Positions 26,628 through 34,247 of a stretch of DNA of 64,000 nucleotides are shown in pieces. The number at the start of each line of letters is the position of its first letter. Position 1 is the first letter of the stretch. The notes under the pieces are model-generated. The model searched no databases. It saw only the letters and a list, made by a program, of their open reading frames with translations, and had not been told where the DNA came from. The translations under genes were made by a program, and so were the position numbers. Location of the stretch: NCBI RefSeq assembly GCF_000758585.1, contig NZ_CP009281.1, forward strand, positions 3,906,001 through 3,970,000. The letters run 5' to 3'. Source of the DNA: Paenibacillus sp. FSL R5-0345. GTDB taxonomy: Bacteria; Bacillota; Bacilli; Paenibacillales; Paenibacillaceae.

Positions 26628-27347
26628 TTATGCATTCAAATCAGACATTGCAGGAATTTGAATTTCTTTGACACAGGAAGCGCTAGAGAGGTTAACGACA
26701 CATTTCACAATGGAGACAATGTCCTGAACAGGAATTCTTGTGCCGCTATATTCTGCAATTGCTTTTTCCACGCCATCTTCATAAGGAATTTCTGCTGCCA
26801 ACTCACCCGGATTCACACAAGTAACAGCAATGCCATCCTTGCGAACATGCTCTCGTAATGCATGAGTAATGCCACGCAGACCGAACTTGGAAGCTACAAA
26901 GGATACCTGGGCGTTATTGGTATGATCCAGACCTGCTGTGGAGCCAATTAGAATAATTTTCCCTGCCTCCGATTGGCGAAGATTAGGCAGTACTGCCTGT
27001 ATGCAGGTAATTGTTGATGTTATATTCACATTTATTATGTTGGCAATGTCACTTGCCTCATCTTTGTCAAACGTATAGTGAGACTCAAAGCCTTCTTTTT
27101 CCCAAATGCCTACGTTATAAACTAGAACATCCAGTTTCTCCGTTTGAATGCTCTTTGATAAGACTTGTGCGGCATCTGGCTGCGATAAATCTACTGCAAT
27201 CCAGATTCTTTTTATACCATCATTAAGATCGAGACTGCCTGGCCTGCTTCTGGAAACGATCCAAACTTGATCGCCAGACTCAGGTAACCCTTTCACAAAT
27301 GCATCTCCCAAACCTTTACTTGCCCCCAAAATCAGATAGTTTCTCAT
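26628..27347 (-). CDS. Short-chain dehydrogenase/reductase
   Basis: 239 residues of classical SDR type: NYLILGASKGLGDAF (cofactor glycine motif), VYNVGIWEKEGF, GKIILIGSTAGLDHTNNAQV with the catalytic Ser, while the expected YxxxK position reads SFVASKFGLRG, so the usual Tyr is Phe or Val here. The catalytic Tyr therefore appears to be lost and activity is uncertain. ATG at 27347 is chosen because AAAGGGAG lies 5 nt upstream; the frame opens earlier at 27374 without one. It stands alone between two copies of the same terminator. Confidence 0.85.
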   Translation of the reverse strand: MRNYLILGASKGLGDAFVKGLPESGDQVWIVSRSRPGSLDLNDGIKRIWIAVDLSQPDAAQVLSKSIQTEKLDVLVYNVGIWEKEGFESHYTFDKDEASDIANIINVNITSTITCIQAVLPNLRQSEAGKIILIGSTAGLDHTNNAQVSFVASKFGLRGITHALREHVRKDGIAVTCVNPGELAAEIPYEDGVEKAIAEYSGTRIPVQDIVSIVKCVVNLSSASCVKEIQIPAMSDLNA

Positions 27348-27451
27348 TCTGTCTCCCTTTCCCATGTTTATCATTTTATTTTCATATCATATTACCATCG
27401 ATGAACATGAAGATGTAGGGTTAGTAGTAGAAATTAGACAATTAACTTTTA

Positions 27452-27494
27452 AAAAAGCCGCTATCATGGAAGAATCCATAGATAACGGCTTTTG
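27452..27494. terminator. Terminator-like hairpin (copy B)
   Basis: Nearly the same sequence as copy A (gccgctatcat...atccatagataacggctttt). It follows the DrrB-like gene remnant in the leftward direction. Confidence 0.7.
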
Positions 27495-27517
27495 TTCAAC
27501 AATATCCGGTGCATATG

Positions 27518-27577
27518 GATAGTGAAATCCCAACCTACGGTTCCAAAGTTAATAAGTTCTCGTACAGCTGAAACGAG
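27518..27577 (-). pseudogene. Remnant of a second DrrB-like ABC permease gene
   Basis: These 60 bases match 27771-27830 inside the intact permease gene at 56 positions. On the minus strand they encode LVSAVRELINFGTVGWDFTI, against LVSAVRQLTNFGTVGWDFTI in the intact protein. No start codon, ribosome site or flanking coding sequence remains. It indicates loss of a tandem paralogue. The rest of 27348-27695 holds only copy B of the terminator and no gene. Confidence 0.85.
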
Positions 27578-27695
27578 GTTTTATGTGAAGCTGTCTCATT
27601 TGGGTTAAGCGACAAACCCTGCGTTTACTTCATTCATCTGCATTTGGGAAGACATATTCAAAATGAAGAAACTGGCTAAAACATTGTATTTCAAA

Positions 27696-28511
27696 TTATG
27701 TTCGACGCATATAAGCACGTACCGTAATAGGTGCAAAAATTGCGACGATAACAGCTGCTCCGATCAAAGAGATAGTGAAATCCCAACCTACGGTTCCAAA
27801 GTTAGTAAGTTGTCGTACGGCAGAAACGAGATGTGAGATTGGATTGACTTTAACAAACCATTGTAACCAGTTAGGCAGCGTATCGACAGGCACGAAGGCA
27901 TTAGATAGAAACGTAAGTGGGAACAACACAATCATTGATATCCCCTGCACACTAGAAGCAGTCCGTGCAATCACACCGAAGAAAGCAAAAATCCAGCTAA
28001 TCGACCAAGCACAAACAATAACAAGAAGCGCAGCGAATGCGACATGTTCCAGACCACCATCAGGACGGTAACCCATAATGTAGCCCATGGTAAATGTAAG
28101 CACAGTAGCAATCGTGTATCTAATCGTGTCTGCCAACAAAGCTCCCGCTAACGGGGCTATTCGGGCTATTGGCAGTGATTTGAATCGGTCGAACACGCCT
28201 TTATCCATATCCTCACGTAATTGGACACCAGTAACGATGGAGGTAGTGATTACGGTCTGCACAAGAATACCGGGGATAATAACAGGCAGATAACTTACCA
28301 CGTCACCAGATATAGCCCCTCCAAAGATATAGGTAAACATCAGCGTGAAAATAATTGGCTGAAGTGTAACGTCGAACAATTGCTCAGGGGTACGTCGAAT
28401 TTTCAGTATCCCACGATAAGCCATCGTTAACGAGTTGCGTACAGATTGCCGAAAACTCGTATGATTTTTCAATGGGCGGTTAACACCCGAATTTATTGTA
28501 GTGGTTCTCAT
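27696..28511 (-). CDS. ABC-2 type exporter permease, DrrB-like
   Basis: 271 residues with six membrane helices of the ABC-2 family and the daunorubicin-exporter pattern: FDVTLQPIIFTLMFTYIFGG, YLPVIIPGILVQTVITTSIV, MDKGVFDRFKSLPIARIAPL, and the C-terminal FPLTFLSNAFVPVDTLPNWL. It forms the membrane part of a drug or lipid exporter with the ATPase encoded upstream. Start overlaps the ATPase stop by 4 nt. Substrate unknown. Confidence 0.92.
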   Translation of the reverse strand: MRTTTINSGVNRPLKNHTSFRQSVRNSLTMAYRGILKIRRTPEQLFDVTLQPIIFTLMFTYIFGGAISGDVVSYLPVIIPGILVQTVITTSIVTGVQLREDMDKGVFDRFKSLPIARIAPLAGALLADTIRYTIATVLTFTMGYIMGYRPDGGLEHVAFAALLVIVCAWSISWIFAFFGVIARTASSVQGISMIVLFPLTFLSNAFVPVDTLPNWLQWFVKVNPISHLVSAVRQLTNFGTVGWDFTISLIGAAVIVAIFAPITVRAYMRRT

Positions 28512-29539
28512 ACTCTTGCTGCCTCCTTAACATTTGACTCTTGGGACGCTGTTGACGCTTCATCCGTAGCACCATGACCTGTAATTGTTAGAAATACTTC
28601 ATCAAGCGTCGGTTTCTGAACACTCATCTCAGCCAAGTGAATACCTTCTTCACGAAGTGCAATAAGTAGGTCTGTAACTAAATCAGCATCCGCCATAGGT
28701 GCCGTTATTTTCCCAGTTTCGTAAGATACCACGGACTGAATTTGGAGCACATGTTCCACACGCTGTCGGGCTAGTTCAATATCTTTTAGATGTTGAACCT
28801 TCAGGTGTAGTGATGTGGTACCCACAGACGCTTTCAAATCATCCGCTGTCCCCTCTGCAACGACTTGCCCACGATCGATAACTGCGATCCGATCAGCCAG
28901 TTGATCTGCTTCTTCAAGGTACTGTGTAGTCAGAAGAACCGTTGATCCCGTATTCACCAATCGACGAATAGTATCCCACATCTGTGAACGAGTGCGAGGA
29001 TCAAGCCCTGTAGTTGGTTCATCTAGGAAAATTAAAGGTGGTTGTGCAATAAGGCTAGCTGCCAAATCCAGACGGCGACGCATACCGCCAGAGAAATTTC
29101 GAAGAGGCCGTTTAGCCGCCTCAGTCAGACCAAACTCTTCCAGTAATTCTGTTGCTTTTTTCCGCGACTCTGCGCGCCCAAGCCCTAATAGCCGAGAGAA
29201 GATGATAAGATTCTCTGTAGCACTTAATGACTCATCGACTGAGGCGTATTGTCCTGTCACACCAATTAATTGCCTAACAATCTGCGACTCCTTCACCACA
29301 TCATGCCCGAAGATTCGCCCAGTACCTGCATCGGGACGAAGTAAGGTTGCCAGCATCCGAATGACTGTAGTCTTTCCTGCCCCATTCGGACCAAGTACGC
29401 CATAGATCGTACCAGCTTTCACGTTCAAATTCACGCCATCCACCGCGCGATTGTCTCCAAATGTTTTGACCAGTCCCCGCGCCTCGACGGCCCACTCGTC
29501 ATGGTCTGGTGTTAGAATCTTGTTCTGTACTTGCACCAT
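28508..29539 (-). CDS. ABC exporter ATPase, DrrA-like
   Basis: 343 residues. Walker A GPNGAGKTT, signature SGGMRRRLDLAASL, Walker B LIFLDEPTTGLDPRTR and switch His region LLTTQYLEEADQLADRI, followed by a C-terminal regulatory domain of DrrA type (PTLDEVFLTITGHGATDEA). GGGGG precedes the ATG. Transcribed with the DrrB-like permease. Repeated tttaaac/gttaaac motifs at 29597-29630 lie in the promoter region, function unknown. Family members confer resistance to anthracyclines or other amphiphiles. Confidence 0.93.
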   Translation of the reverse strand: MVQVQNKILTPDHDEWAVEARGLVKTFGDNRAVDGVNLNVKAGTIYGVLGPNGAGKTTVIRMLATLLRPDAGTGRIFGHDVVKESQIVRQLIGVTGQYASVDESLSATENLIIFSRLLGLGRAESRKKATELLEEFGLTEAAKRPLRNFSGGMRRRLDLAASLIAQPPLIFLDEPTTGLDPRTRSQMWDTIRRLVNTGSTVLLTTQYLEEADQLADRIAVIDRGQVVAEGTADDLKASVGTTSLHLKVQHLKDIELARQRVEHVLQIQSVVSYETGKITAPMADADLVTDLLIALREEGIHLAEMSVQKPTLDEVFLTITGHGATDEASTASQESNVKEAARV

Positions 29540-29654
29540 AGTAATTCCCCCAACGTTTCAGATTATATGGTGATAGTAAACCCCATTTATAAACTGAATT
29601 TAAACGATGGTTTAAACGGAGTTAAACTTATCCATTTATCTTCTGTGAAAACAA

Positions 29655-29682
29655 ACAAAAAACCACGTTCAATGAACATGGC
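29655..29682 (-). terminator. Terminator of the peptide-export cassette
   Basis: Stem ccatgttcat/tgaacgtgg followed by T6 on the minus strand, shortly after the stop of the C39 exporter gene. Confidence 0.85.
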
Positions 29683-29694
29683 TAATCCAACACG

Positions 29695-32600
29695 TTATAG
29701 TTGCTGACTGACCAAATAATAATATAGACCTTGAGTCTGCAAAAGCTCTTCATGAGTTCCGTTTTCTACAACCACGCCTTGGTCGAGCACAATGATACGA
29801 TCCGCATGCTTAACTGTACTTAAACGATGCGCGATGATCAGCGTCGTTCTATTTTTAATAATAAGCTCCATATTGTTCTGAATCTTTCTTTCCGATTCCG
29901 TGTCTAGTGCGCTTGTCGCTTCATCAAACACCAATATCGGGGGATTGCCAAGTAGCGCTCGTGCAATCGCGATTCTTTGAGCTTGCCCACCGGATAATCT
30001 AATTCCACCTTCGCCGATCATCGTATCATAACGAAGCGGAAGTTCATTAATGAAATCATGTGCGCCGGCTAACATCGCAGAGGCTTCCACTTCACCAAAG
30101 GCGACATCCTGCTGTCCGAAGGCTATGTTTTCAAGAATCGTCCCCCGAAAAATCGCTGTATCTTGCTGCACAACCCCTATCTTTTGGCGCAAAGAAAGTG
30201 CATCTATCGTTCGCAGGTCATGTCCGTCCACACGTATCGTTCCACTTGAAGGAGAATACAAATTCATTAATAAATTCGCAATTGTTGATTTCCCCGACCC
30301 ACTTCGTCCTACGATTGCAATAGTTTGTCCCGCCATCATCTCTAAGTTAATGTTCTGAAGAATATTCTTCCCATCCACCTCATAACGGAAGGTAACATTC
30401 TCAAAAGAGACATGACCTTTCACATTCACAAGTGTTCTAAGCTGCGTTTGTTCGGACTGCTCAAGGCGTGATTGAAATACATCGTCTAATCTTTCCATAG
30501 AAATCCGTGCTTCCATCAGATCATCGAGCATGTGAATAATAAAGGAGATCGACTGAGTTACCGTTGATAACAAAACCGTAAAAGCAACCAGTTCTCCAGC
30601 AGACATATCGCCTTGCAATACATATCGGGAGCCAAAATACAAAACTGTAATCGTCCCTAGCGTACGTATCCACTCTCCACCTGTTGCAGCAGTGACCCAA
30701 AGCAATGTTCCTTTCAATCGCAGCTTCGTCGCATTATTAAATTTAACTTTCAATTGATTAAACACGGCTCTTTCTGCAGTAAGTGTCTTAATTGATGCAA
30801 TGAAATTGACAGCCTCCACCATCGTTGATTCTGATTCCGCCTCCGCTTGGAACTGTTTTCTACTGTTTTTGCGCATCCGCGGAGATACGAAATAAATTAG
30901 ACCGATATATAACGGAATAATAACTGCGGCTATGAAAAATAGCTTTGGATTGTAGTACAGCATTAACGAGCTATAAGCTCCAATGGTAACGAGATCAAGG
31001 ATTAAATTAGTAGCCCCTGAAGTGAGGATTTGCCGTATTTTTTCATTCTCGTTCACCCTTGTAAGGATATCACCCACAGTACGTTCATTAAAAAAAGATA
31101 GGGGTAACCCAAGCAGATGCTCATAAAAAGCTTCTACCATATTCGTATCGATTTTGAGCGCGGTTTTCGAGGATACCCATTGCCTAACGAACATAAAAAG
31201 ACCGTTAATTAAAGAAATCGCTAGCATAGTAGACATTAATAGGATTAGCAGCTGCTCGTTACGGTGAACCAATACATTATCAATCACTGACTGAGTAATA
31301 ATGGGCAAAGACAGCGAAATTAGCTGAATTACAACAGACAGCAGCAAAATATTTGCTAGTACATGTTTATGCGGCTTCAGATAAGCGGCATATCTTTGTA
31401 AGGTGGAGCCGCGGGGAATGGATTCTTTTAAAGCCATGGTTGGGGCAAGTGTCAAAAGCATACCTTTCCAATGTTGAGCAAATTGTTCATTCGTCAGCTT
31501 CTCTACACCGATTGCAGGATCTGCCACATATATATGCTCTTTCGTTACCTGATACACGACAATATAGTGATTCCCTTTCCAATGCGCAATGGCTGGAAGC
31601 TGGATATCAGATAGATTTGCCAGGTTAACTCTTAATCCCTCAGCTTCAAATCCTAGAGATTGAGCGCTATCCATCATGTCCTGAAGTGACGTTCCCGATC
31701 TGGAGAGTTGCATATTGGACTTAATATAATTAATCGGAACAGATACACTATAATATTTACAGACCATACTTAAGCAGGTGGGACCACAGTCCATTTCACT
31801 TTGCTGCAAAATAAAAGGGAACCTTCGCCAAGGTTTTGCAGGCTTAGATTTGATTCGTCTCACAATAGCTGATTTTTCTATCGGAATTGATACGCTTGGT
31901 TCCGGAGCTGGCTCAGTGAAGTCTTCAACTTTCTGGTCGAGGGGATTACGGCCACTGTAATTTGAAGCAATTCGAAGGATCGCTTCCTTAATTTTCGGAT
32001 ATTCGCTTATGAGATGGTCAAAATCTTCTTTCGAAAGCCGAAAAAGCGTAGATTTTTCTGTTGTTCTAACCGTTGCTTTACGAGGTTCTCCTTTTAGCAG
32101 CGCTAATTCTCCGAAAAAATCACCCGCTTGCAGCTTATTTAGCAACACGCCCTGACTTTCTTTTACCACTTCTGCGTGCCCAGATCTTAATATGTAAAAT
32201 GCGTCTCCTGGTTCACCCTCTGTTACAACTGAAGCACCGGCTGAGTATTCACAAACTGTAATTTTATCGAGCAGTGAACGAAGCACCTGATATTCAATGT
32301 TAGAAAAGATAGTAGAGCCCTTCAAAAAAATACGCATCGCATCAGATGCCATATATTGATTCATATATATGCTTAGATCAGGGCGCGTCTCCAGCATTAG
32401 AATAAAATCTTCCTTGGATAACTTTAACACCTGAAGCTCTGTGGACGCTCTAATCGTAATATCCGTCGTTTCATTGTTCAACAAAGCACTTTCTCCGAAA
32501 TGCTCACCCGTCTGGAGCAAACCCAGGTTCATCTCATTGCCATCAGGCAGTTCTTTAATTCGTCTAGCCTGTCCTGAAACGATGATATAGAAAGCATTCA

Positions 32601-32733
32601 TCTGTTCCCCGGTATGAACAATCGTCTGTCCCATTTCAAAGTTAACTACTGTAAGTTGCTGCGACAAGAGAAGCTTTTCCTGTTCATTCATTACATCAAA
32701 AAGAGATACCTGATTTAACAGCCTCTCCACCAT
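29695..32733 (-). CDS. C39-peptidase ABC exporter with two N-terminal cyclic-nucleotide-binding domains
   Basis: 1012 residues (numbering here from a GTG two codons earlier, 1014). Domains: cNMP-binding-like 1 (about 10-130), cNMP-binding-like 2 (about 142-255), linker, C39 double-glycine peptidase (about 308-430) with Cys318 in SEMDCGPTCLS, His391 in GNHYIVVY and Asp407 in VADPAIG; six-helix exporter domain (about 455-745); nucleotide-binding domain with Walker A GRSGSGKST (811-819), LSGGQ (915-919), Walker B ILVFDE (935-940) and His971. Barrel 2 has the canonical phosphate cassette FGELALLKGEPRKATV with its Arg; barrel 1 has FGESALLNNETTDITI, lacking Arg. It would remove double-glycine leaders and export the peptides encoded upstream. 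ATG at 32733 is chosen (GGG 8 nt before); GTG at 32739 is possible. Confidence 0.95.
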   Translation of the reverse strand: MVERLLNQVSLFDVMNEQEKLLLSQQLTVVNFEMGQTIVHTGEQMNAFYIIVSGQARRIKELPDGNEMNLGLLQTGEHFGESALLNNETTDITIRASTELQVLKLSKEDFILMLETRPDLSIYMNQYMASDAMRIFLKGSTIFSNIEYQVLRSLLDKITVCEYSAGASVVTEGEPGDAFYILRSGHAEVVKESQGVLLNKLQAGDFFGELALLKGEPRKATVRTTEKSTLFRLSKEDFDHLISEYPKIKEAILRIASNYSGRNPLDQKVEDFTEPAPEPSVSIPIEKSAIVRRIKSKPAKPWRRFPFILQQSEMDCGPTCLSMVCKYYSVSVPINYIKSNMQLSRSGTSLQDMMDSAQSLGFEAEGLRVNLANLSDIQLPAIAHWKGNHYIVVYQVTKEHIYVADPAIGVEKLTNEQFAQHWKGMLLTLAPTMALKESIPRGSTLQRYAAYLKPHKHVLANILLLSVVIQLISLSLPIITQSVIDNVLVHRNEQLLILLMSTMLAISLINGLFMFVRQWVSSKTALKIDTNMVEAFYEHLLGLPLSFFNERTVGDILTRVNENEKIRQILTSGATNLILDLVTIGAYSSLMLYYNPKLFFIAAVIIPLYIGLIYFVSPRMRKNSRKQFQAEAESESTMVEAVNFIASIKTLTAERAVFNQLKVKFNNATKLRLKGTLLWVTAATGGEWIRTLGTITVLYFGSRYVLQGDMSAGELVAFTVLLSTVTQSISFIIHMLDDLMEARISMERLDDVFQSRLEQSEQTQLRTLVNVKGHVSFENVTFRYEVDGKNILQNINLEMMAGQTIAIVGRSGSGKSTIANLLMNLYSPSSGTIRVDGHDLRTIDALSLRQKIGVVQQDTAIFRGTILENIAFGQQDVAFGEVEASAMLAGAHDFINELPLRYDTMIGEGGIRLSGGQAQRIAIARALLGNPPILVFDEATSALDTESERKIQNNMELIIKNRTTLIIAHRLSTVKHADRIIVLDQGVVVENGTHEELLQTQGLYYYLVSQQL

Positions 32734-32757
32734 GCACACATCCCAACTTGGGTTTGC

Positions 32758-33525
32758 TTATATCTGATCCCACAAAGGGATCTCAATCTTGGCCAAGCTC
32801 AATTGCTCAGCGACCCATTCCTCAAATAGTAAGGCTAGAATTTGTTCTCTCCTTCTCTCATCCAGAACGCTGTGTTTCATCTCCTCTACTTTAATTAAAT
32901 GATATCCTCGATTCGTCTTCACAGGTCCTACAATTTCACCAGGCTGGGCACCAAACACGGAAGCCGCTTCCACAGGAGATAAAGCTGCACGGGTTACTTC
33001 GCCGGTGTACCCTCCCGCAAGTCTAGTGGCATCGTCCAAAGAATACTGACGGGCATAGGTGTAGAAATCCCCGCCTTCCTCGATGCGATACATTAACTCC
33101 CGGATCGCTCCATATTCCGCCATAATAATCTGCGAGATTATGGCTGTATCGAAGGAAATTCGCTGCTCGTAATAATACTTTTCTACTTGAGCACTGCAAA
33201 CTATATGCATCAATTTGGATTCAATTAGCGTCTCACGAACACACTCTCCTAAATCATCAAGCGTCATTCGGTTACGCTGAAGCCATTCCGTAGCTGCCGG
33301 TACTTGTAAAAGACCTTTCTTCCTCCTGAAATCATCGATTCCTTCTTGCAGCTCCTTTACGCTAACCTGAACGCCTTGGGTGTGTGCATATCGTTCAAAT
33401 AGAATTTGTCTCGCCTTATTATGCAAGGCTGAAAAAGCCTGACGGTTTCTAGCATAGCGTAAGACTTCATTTAGGCTAGTAGATTTCCCGTCTACCGTAA
33501 GTGCGACGATCGTTTCTAAAGACAT
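32758..33525 (-). CDS. Parvulin-type peptidylprolyl isomerase of the peptide cassette (cytoplasmic)
   Basis: 255 residues. Residues 1-120 are a SurA-N-like helical region (FRRKKGLLQVPAATEWLQRN, MTLDDLGECVRETLI); 130-230 form a parvulin/PpiC rotamase domain (EGGDFYTYARQYSLDDATRL, AGGYTGEVTRAALSP, IVGPVKTNRGYHLIKVEEM). There is no signal peptide or lipobox, unlike PrsA, so it should act in the cytoplasm. It lies 24 nt upstream of the exporter gene and downstream of the precursor genes. I recall similar PPIase plus cNMP-C39 exporter pairs in cyanobacterial bacteriocin clusters. It may keep precursor peptides or the exporter in a competent conformation; that is inference. GAGGTTAT precedes the ATG. 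Confidence 0.85.
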   Translation of the reverse strand: MSLETIVALTVDGKSTSLNEVLRYARNRQAFSALHNKARQILFERYAHTQGVQVSVKELQEGIDDFRRKKGLLQVPAATEWLQRNRMTLDDLGECVRETLIESKLMHIVCSAQVEKYYYEQRISFDTAIISQIIMAEYGAIRELMYRIEEGGDFYTYARQYSLDDATRLAGGYTGEVTRAALSPVEAASVFGAQPGEIVGPVKTNRGYHLIKVEEMKHSVLDERRREQILALLFEEWVAEQLSLAKIEIPLWDQI

Positions 33526-33552
33526 ATTTATAACCTCATTTGAAATTAATGA

Positions 33553-33589
33553 ACAATCACCCCCTTCTATATGATTAGGGGGTGATTGT
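33553..33589 (-). promoter_or_regulatory. Strong hairpin between precursor gene 1 and the isomerase gene
   Basis: Perfect 12-bp arms (acaatcaccccc / gggggtgattgt) with a 13-nt loop. On the minus strand it is followed by ATTCATTAATTT-like sequence and not a T-run, so it looks like an attenuating or RNA-stabilising structure that would keep precursor mRNA more abundant than the enzyme mRNA. Confidence 0.65.
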
Positions 33590-33618
33590 AAATATAAGCT
33601 GAGATTTTCGAGTTACAA

Positions 33619-33804
33619 CTAACCCATTTTGTAGCCTTTCCCGTTTACCGCAGAACTTGGGATATGTAATAATTTCCCCGTTCCTGCTCCACCTGAGACT
33701 TCCTTCATCTCTGCGTCACTAAGAGGTTTGTCTTCTTCCTGCAATTCTTCCAGACGCAGCTTTGCTTCTGGTTGAGTGCCATCTTGATTAACGTTTTCTG
33801 ACAT
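33619..33804 (-). CDS. Double-glycine leader peptide precursor 1 (61 aa)
   Basis: A small precursor: 39-residue acidic leader ending LSDAEMKEVSGG, which fits the double-glycine consensus LSxxELxxIxGG, then a 22-residue cationic core beginning AGTGKLLHIP and ending GKGYKMG. The core has no Cys, so no lanthionine or disulfide is expected. ATG at 33804 is chosen: the longer frame begins with a TTG that is part of the ribosome site TTGGAGGTGAG. The leader is 35/39 identical to precursor 2 while the cores are barely alignable apart from SSA. It should be cleaved by the C39 exporter encoded downstream. Activity (bacteriocin or signal) unknown. Confidence 0.85.
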   Translation of the reverse strand: MSENVNQDGTQPEAKLRLEELQEEDKPLSDAEMKEVSGGAGTGKLLHIPSSAVNGKGYKMG

Positions 33805-33861
33805 TAAACTCACCTCCAATAATTACCTTATAGATTAAAGGGAATAACGAGGTTTAACAAG

Positions 33862-33873
33862 CAACTATAGTTG
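33862..33873. promoter_or_regulatory. Palindromic operator-like site of precursor 1
   Basis: Perfect palindrome caactatagttg, extended by AACAA/TTGTT flanks, 58 nt before the start codon. The minus-strand TATAGT inside it could be a -10 box. The same element stands 58 nt before precursor 2. Confidence 0.6.
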
Positions 33874-33909
33874 TGTTGTTAAGTGTACGATGATTTCTTC
33901 TAAAGACAT
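33865..33909 (-). pseudogene. 14-codon relic of a duplicated isomerase gene start
   Basis: The minus strand encodes MSLEEIIVHLTTQL then a stop, against MSLETIVALTVDG at the start of the isomerase gene. The first 13 nucleotides (ATGTCTTTAGAAR) are shared. It follows the terminator of precursor 2 in the same position that the real isomerase gene has after precursor 1. No ribosome site precedes it. Best read as the remnant left by a tandem duplication; a real 14-residue peptide is less likely. Confidence 0.6.
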
Positions 33910-33917
33910 ATCATAAT

Positions 33918-33953
33918 AAAAAACCACCCCATATACAGCATCATGAAGTGGTT
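33918..33953 (-). terminator. Terminator after precursor 2
   Basis: Arms accacttcat / atggggtggt (one or two weak pairs) followed by TTTTTTATT on the minus strand. Confidence 0.75.
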
Positions 33954-33983
33954 GTAATCAATGCTTAAATGCAAGAGATACAA

Positions 33984-34178
33984 CTAACCATTAAAGATTG
34001 TTCTTCCATTTTTGATAGCACTAGATGTCGTAGTTTTCAATTGATCTCTATTCCCACCTAATCCACCAGAGACTTCCTTCATCTCTGCGTCACTAAGAGA
34101 TTTGACTTCTTCCTGCAATTCTTCCAATTGCAGCTTTTCTTCTGGTTGAGTGCCATCTTGATTAACATTTTCTGACAT
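33984..34178 (-). CDS. Double-glycine leader peptide precursor 2 (64 aa)
   Basis: Same architecture as precursor 1: 39-residue leader ending LSDAEMKEVSGG and a 25-residue Cys-free core beginning LGGNRDQLK and ending RTIFNG. Because the core starts with L-G-G, a second cleavage position after GGLGG is conceivable. The two cores share only a short TSSAI/PSSAV-NG pattern. ATG at 34178 is chosen for the same reason as in precursor 1 (TTG of the longer frame lies in TTGGAGGTGAG). It has its own palindromic promoter region and its own terminator, so it can be expressed separately from the enzymes. Confidence 0.85.
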   Translation of the reverse strand: MSENVNQDGTQPEEKLQLEELQEEVKSLSDAEMKEVSGGLGGNRDQLKTTTSSAIKNGRTIFNG

Positions 34179-34235
34179 TAAACTCACCTCCAATAATTAC
34201 CTTTTAGAATAAAGAGAATTATGAGGTTTAACAAG

Positions 34236-34247
34236 CAACTATAGTTG
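34236..34247. promoter_or_regulatory. Palindromic operator-like site of precursor 2
   Basis: Second copy of caactatagttg at the same 58-nt distance from the start codon. The conserved block ACAACACAACTATAGTTGCT is shared with the first copy, followed by a common TGTTAAACCTC, while sequence further upstream differs. Confidence 0.6.

Noticed and set aside
28992..29405. 137-codon plus-strand open frame inside the DrrA-like gene
   Set aside because: Ser/Arg-rich antisense translation of conserved ATPase motifs; no ribosome site.
29590..29635. Three tttaaac/gttaaac motifs before the DrrA-like gene as regulator binding sites
   Set aside because: AT-rich, irregular spacing and no adjacent regulator gene; too weak to call.
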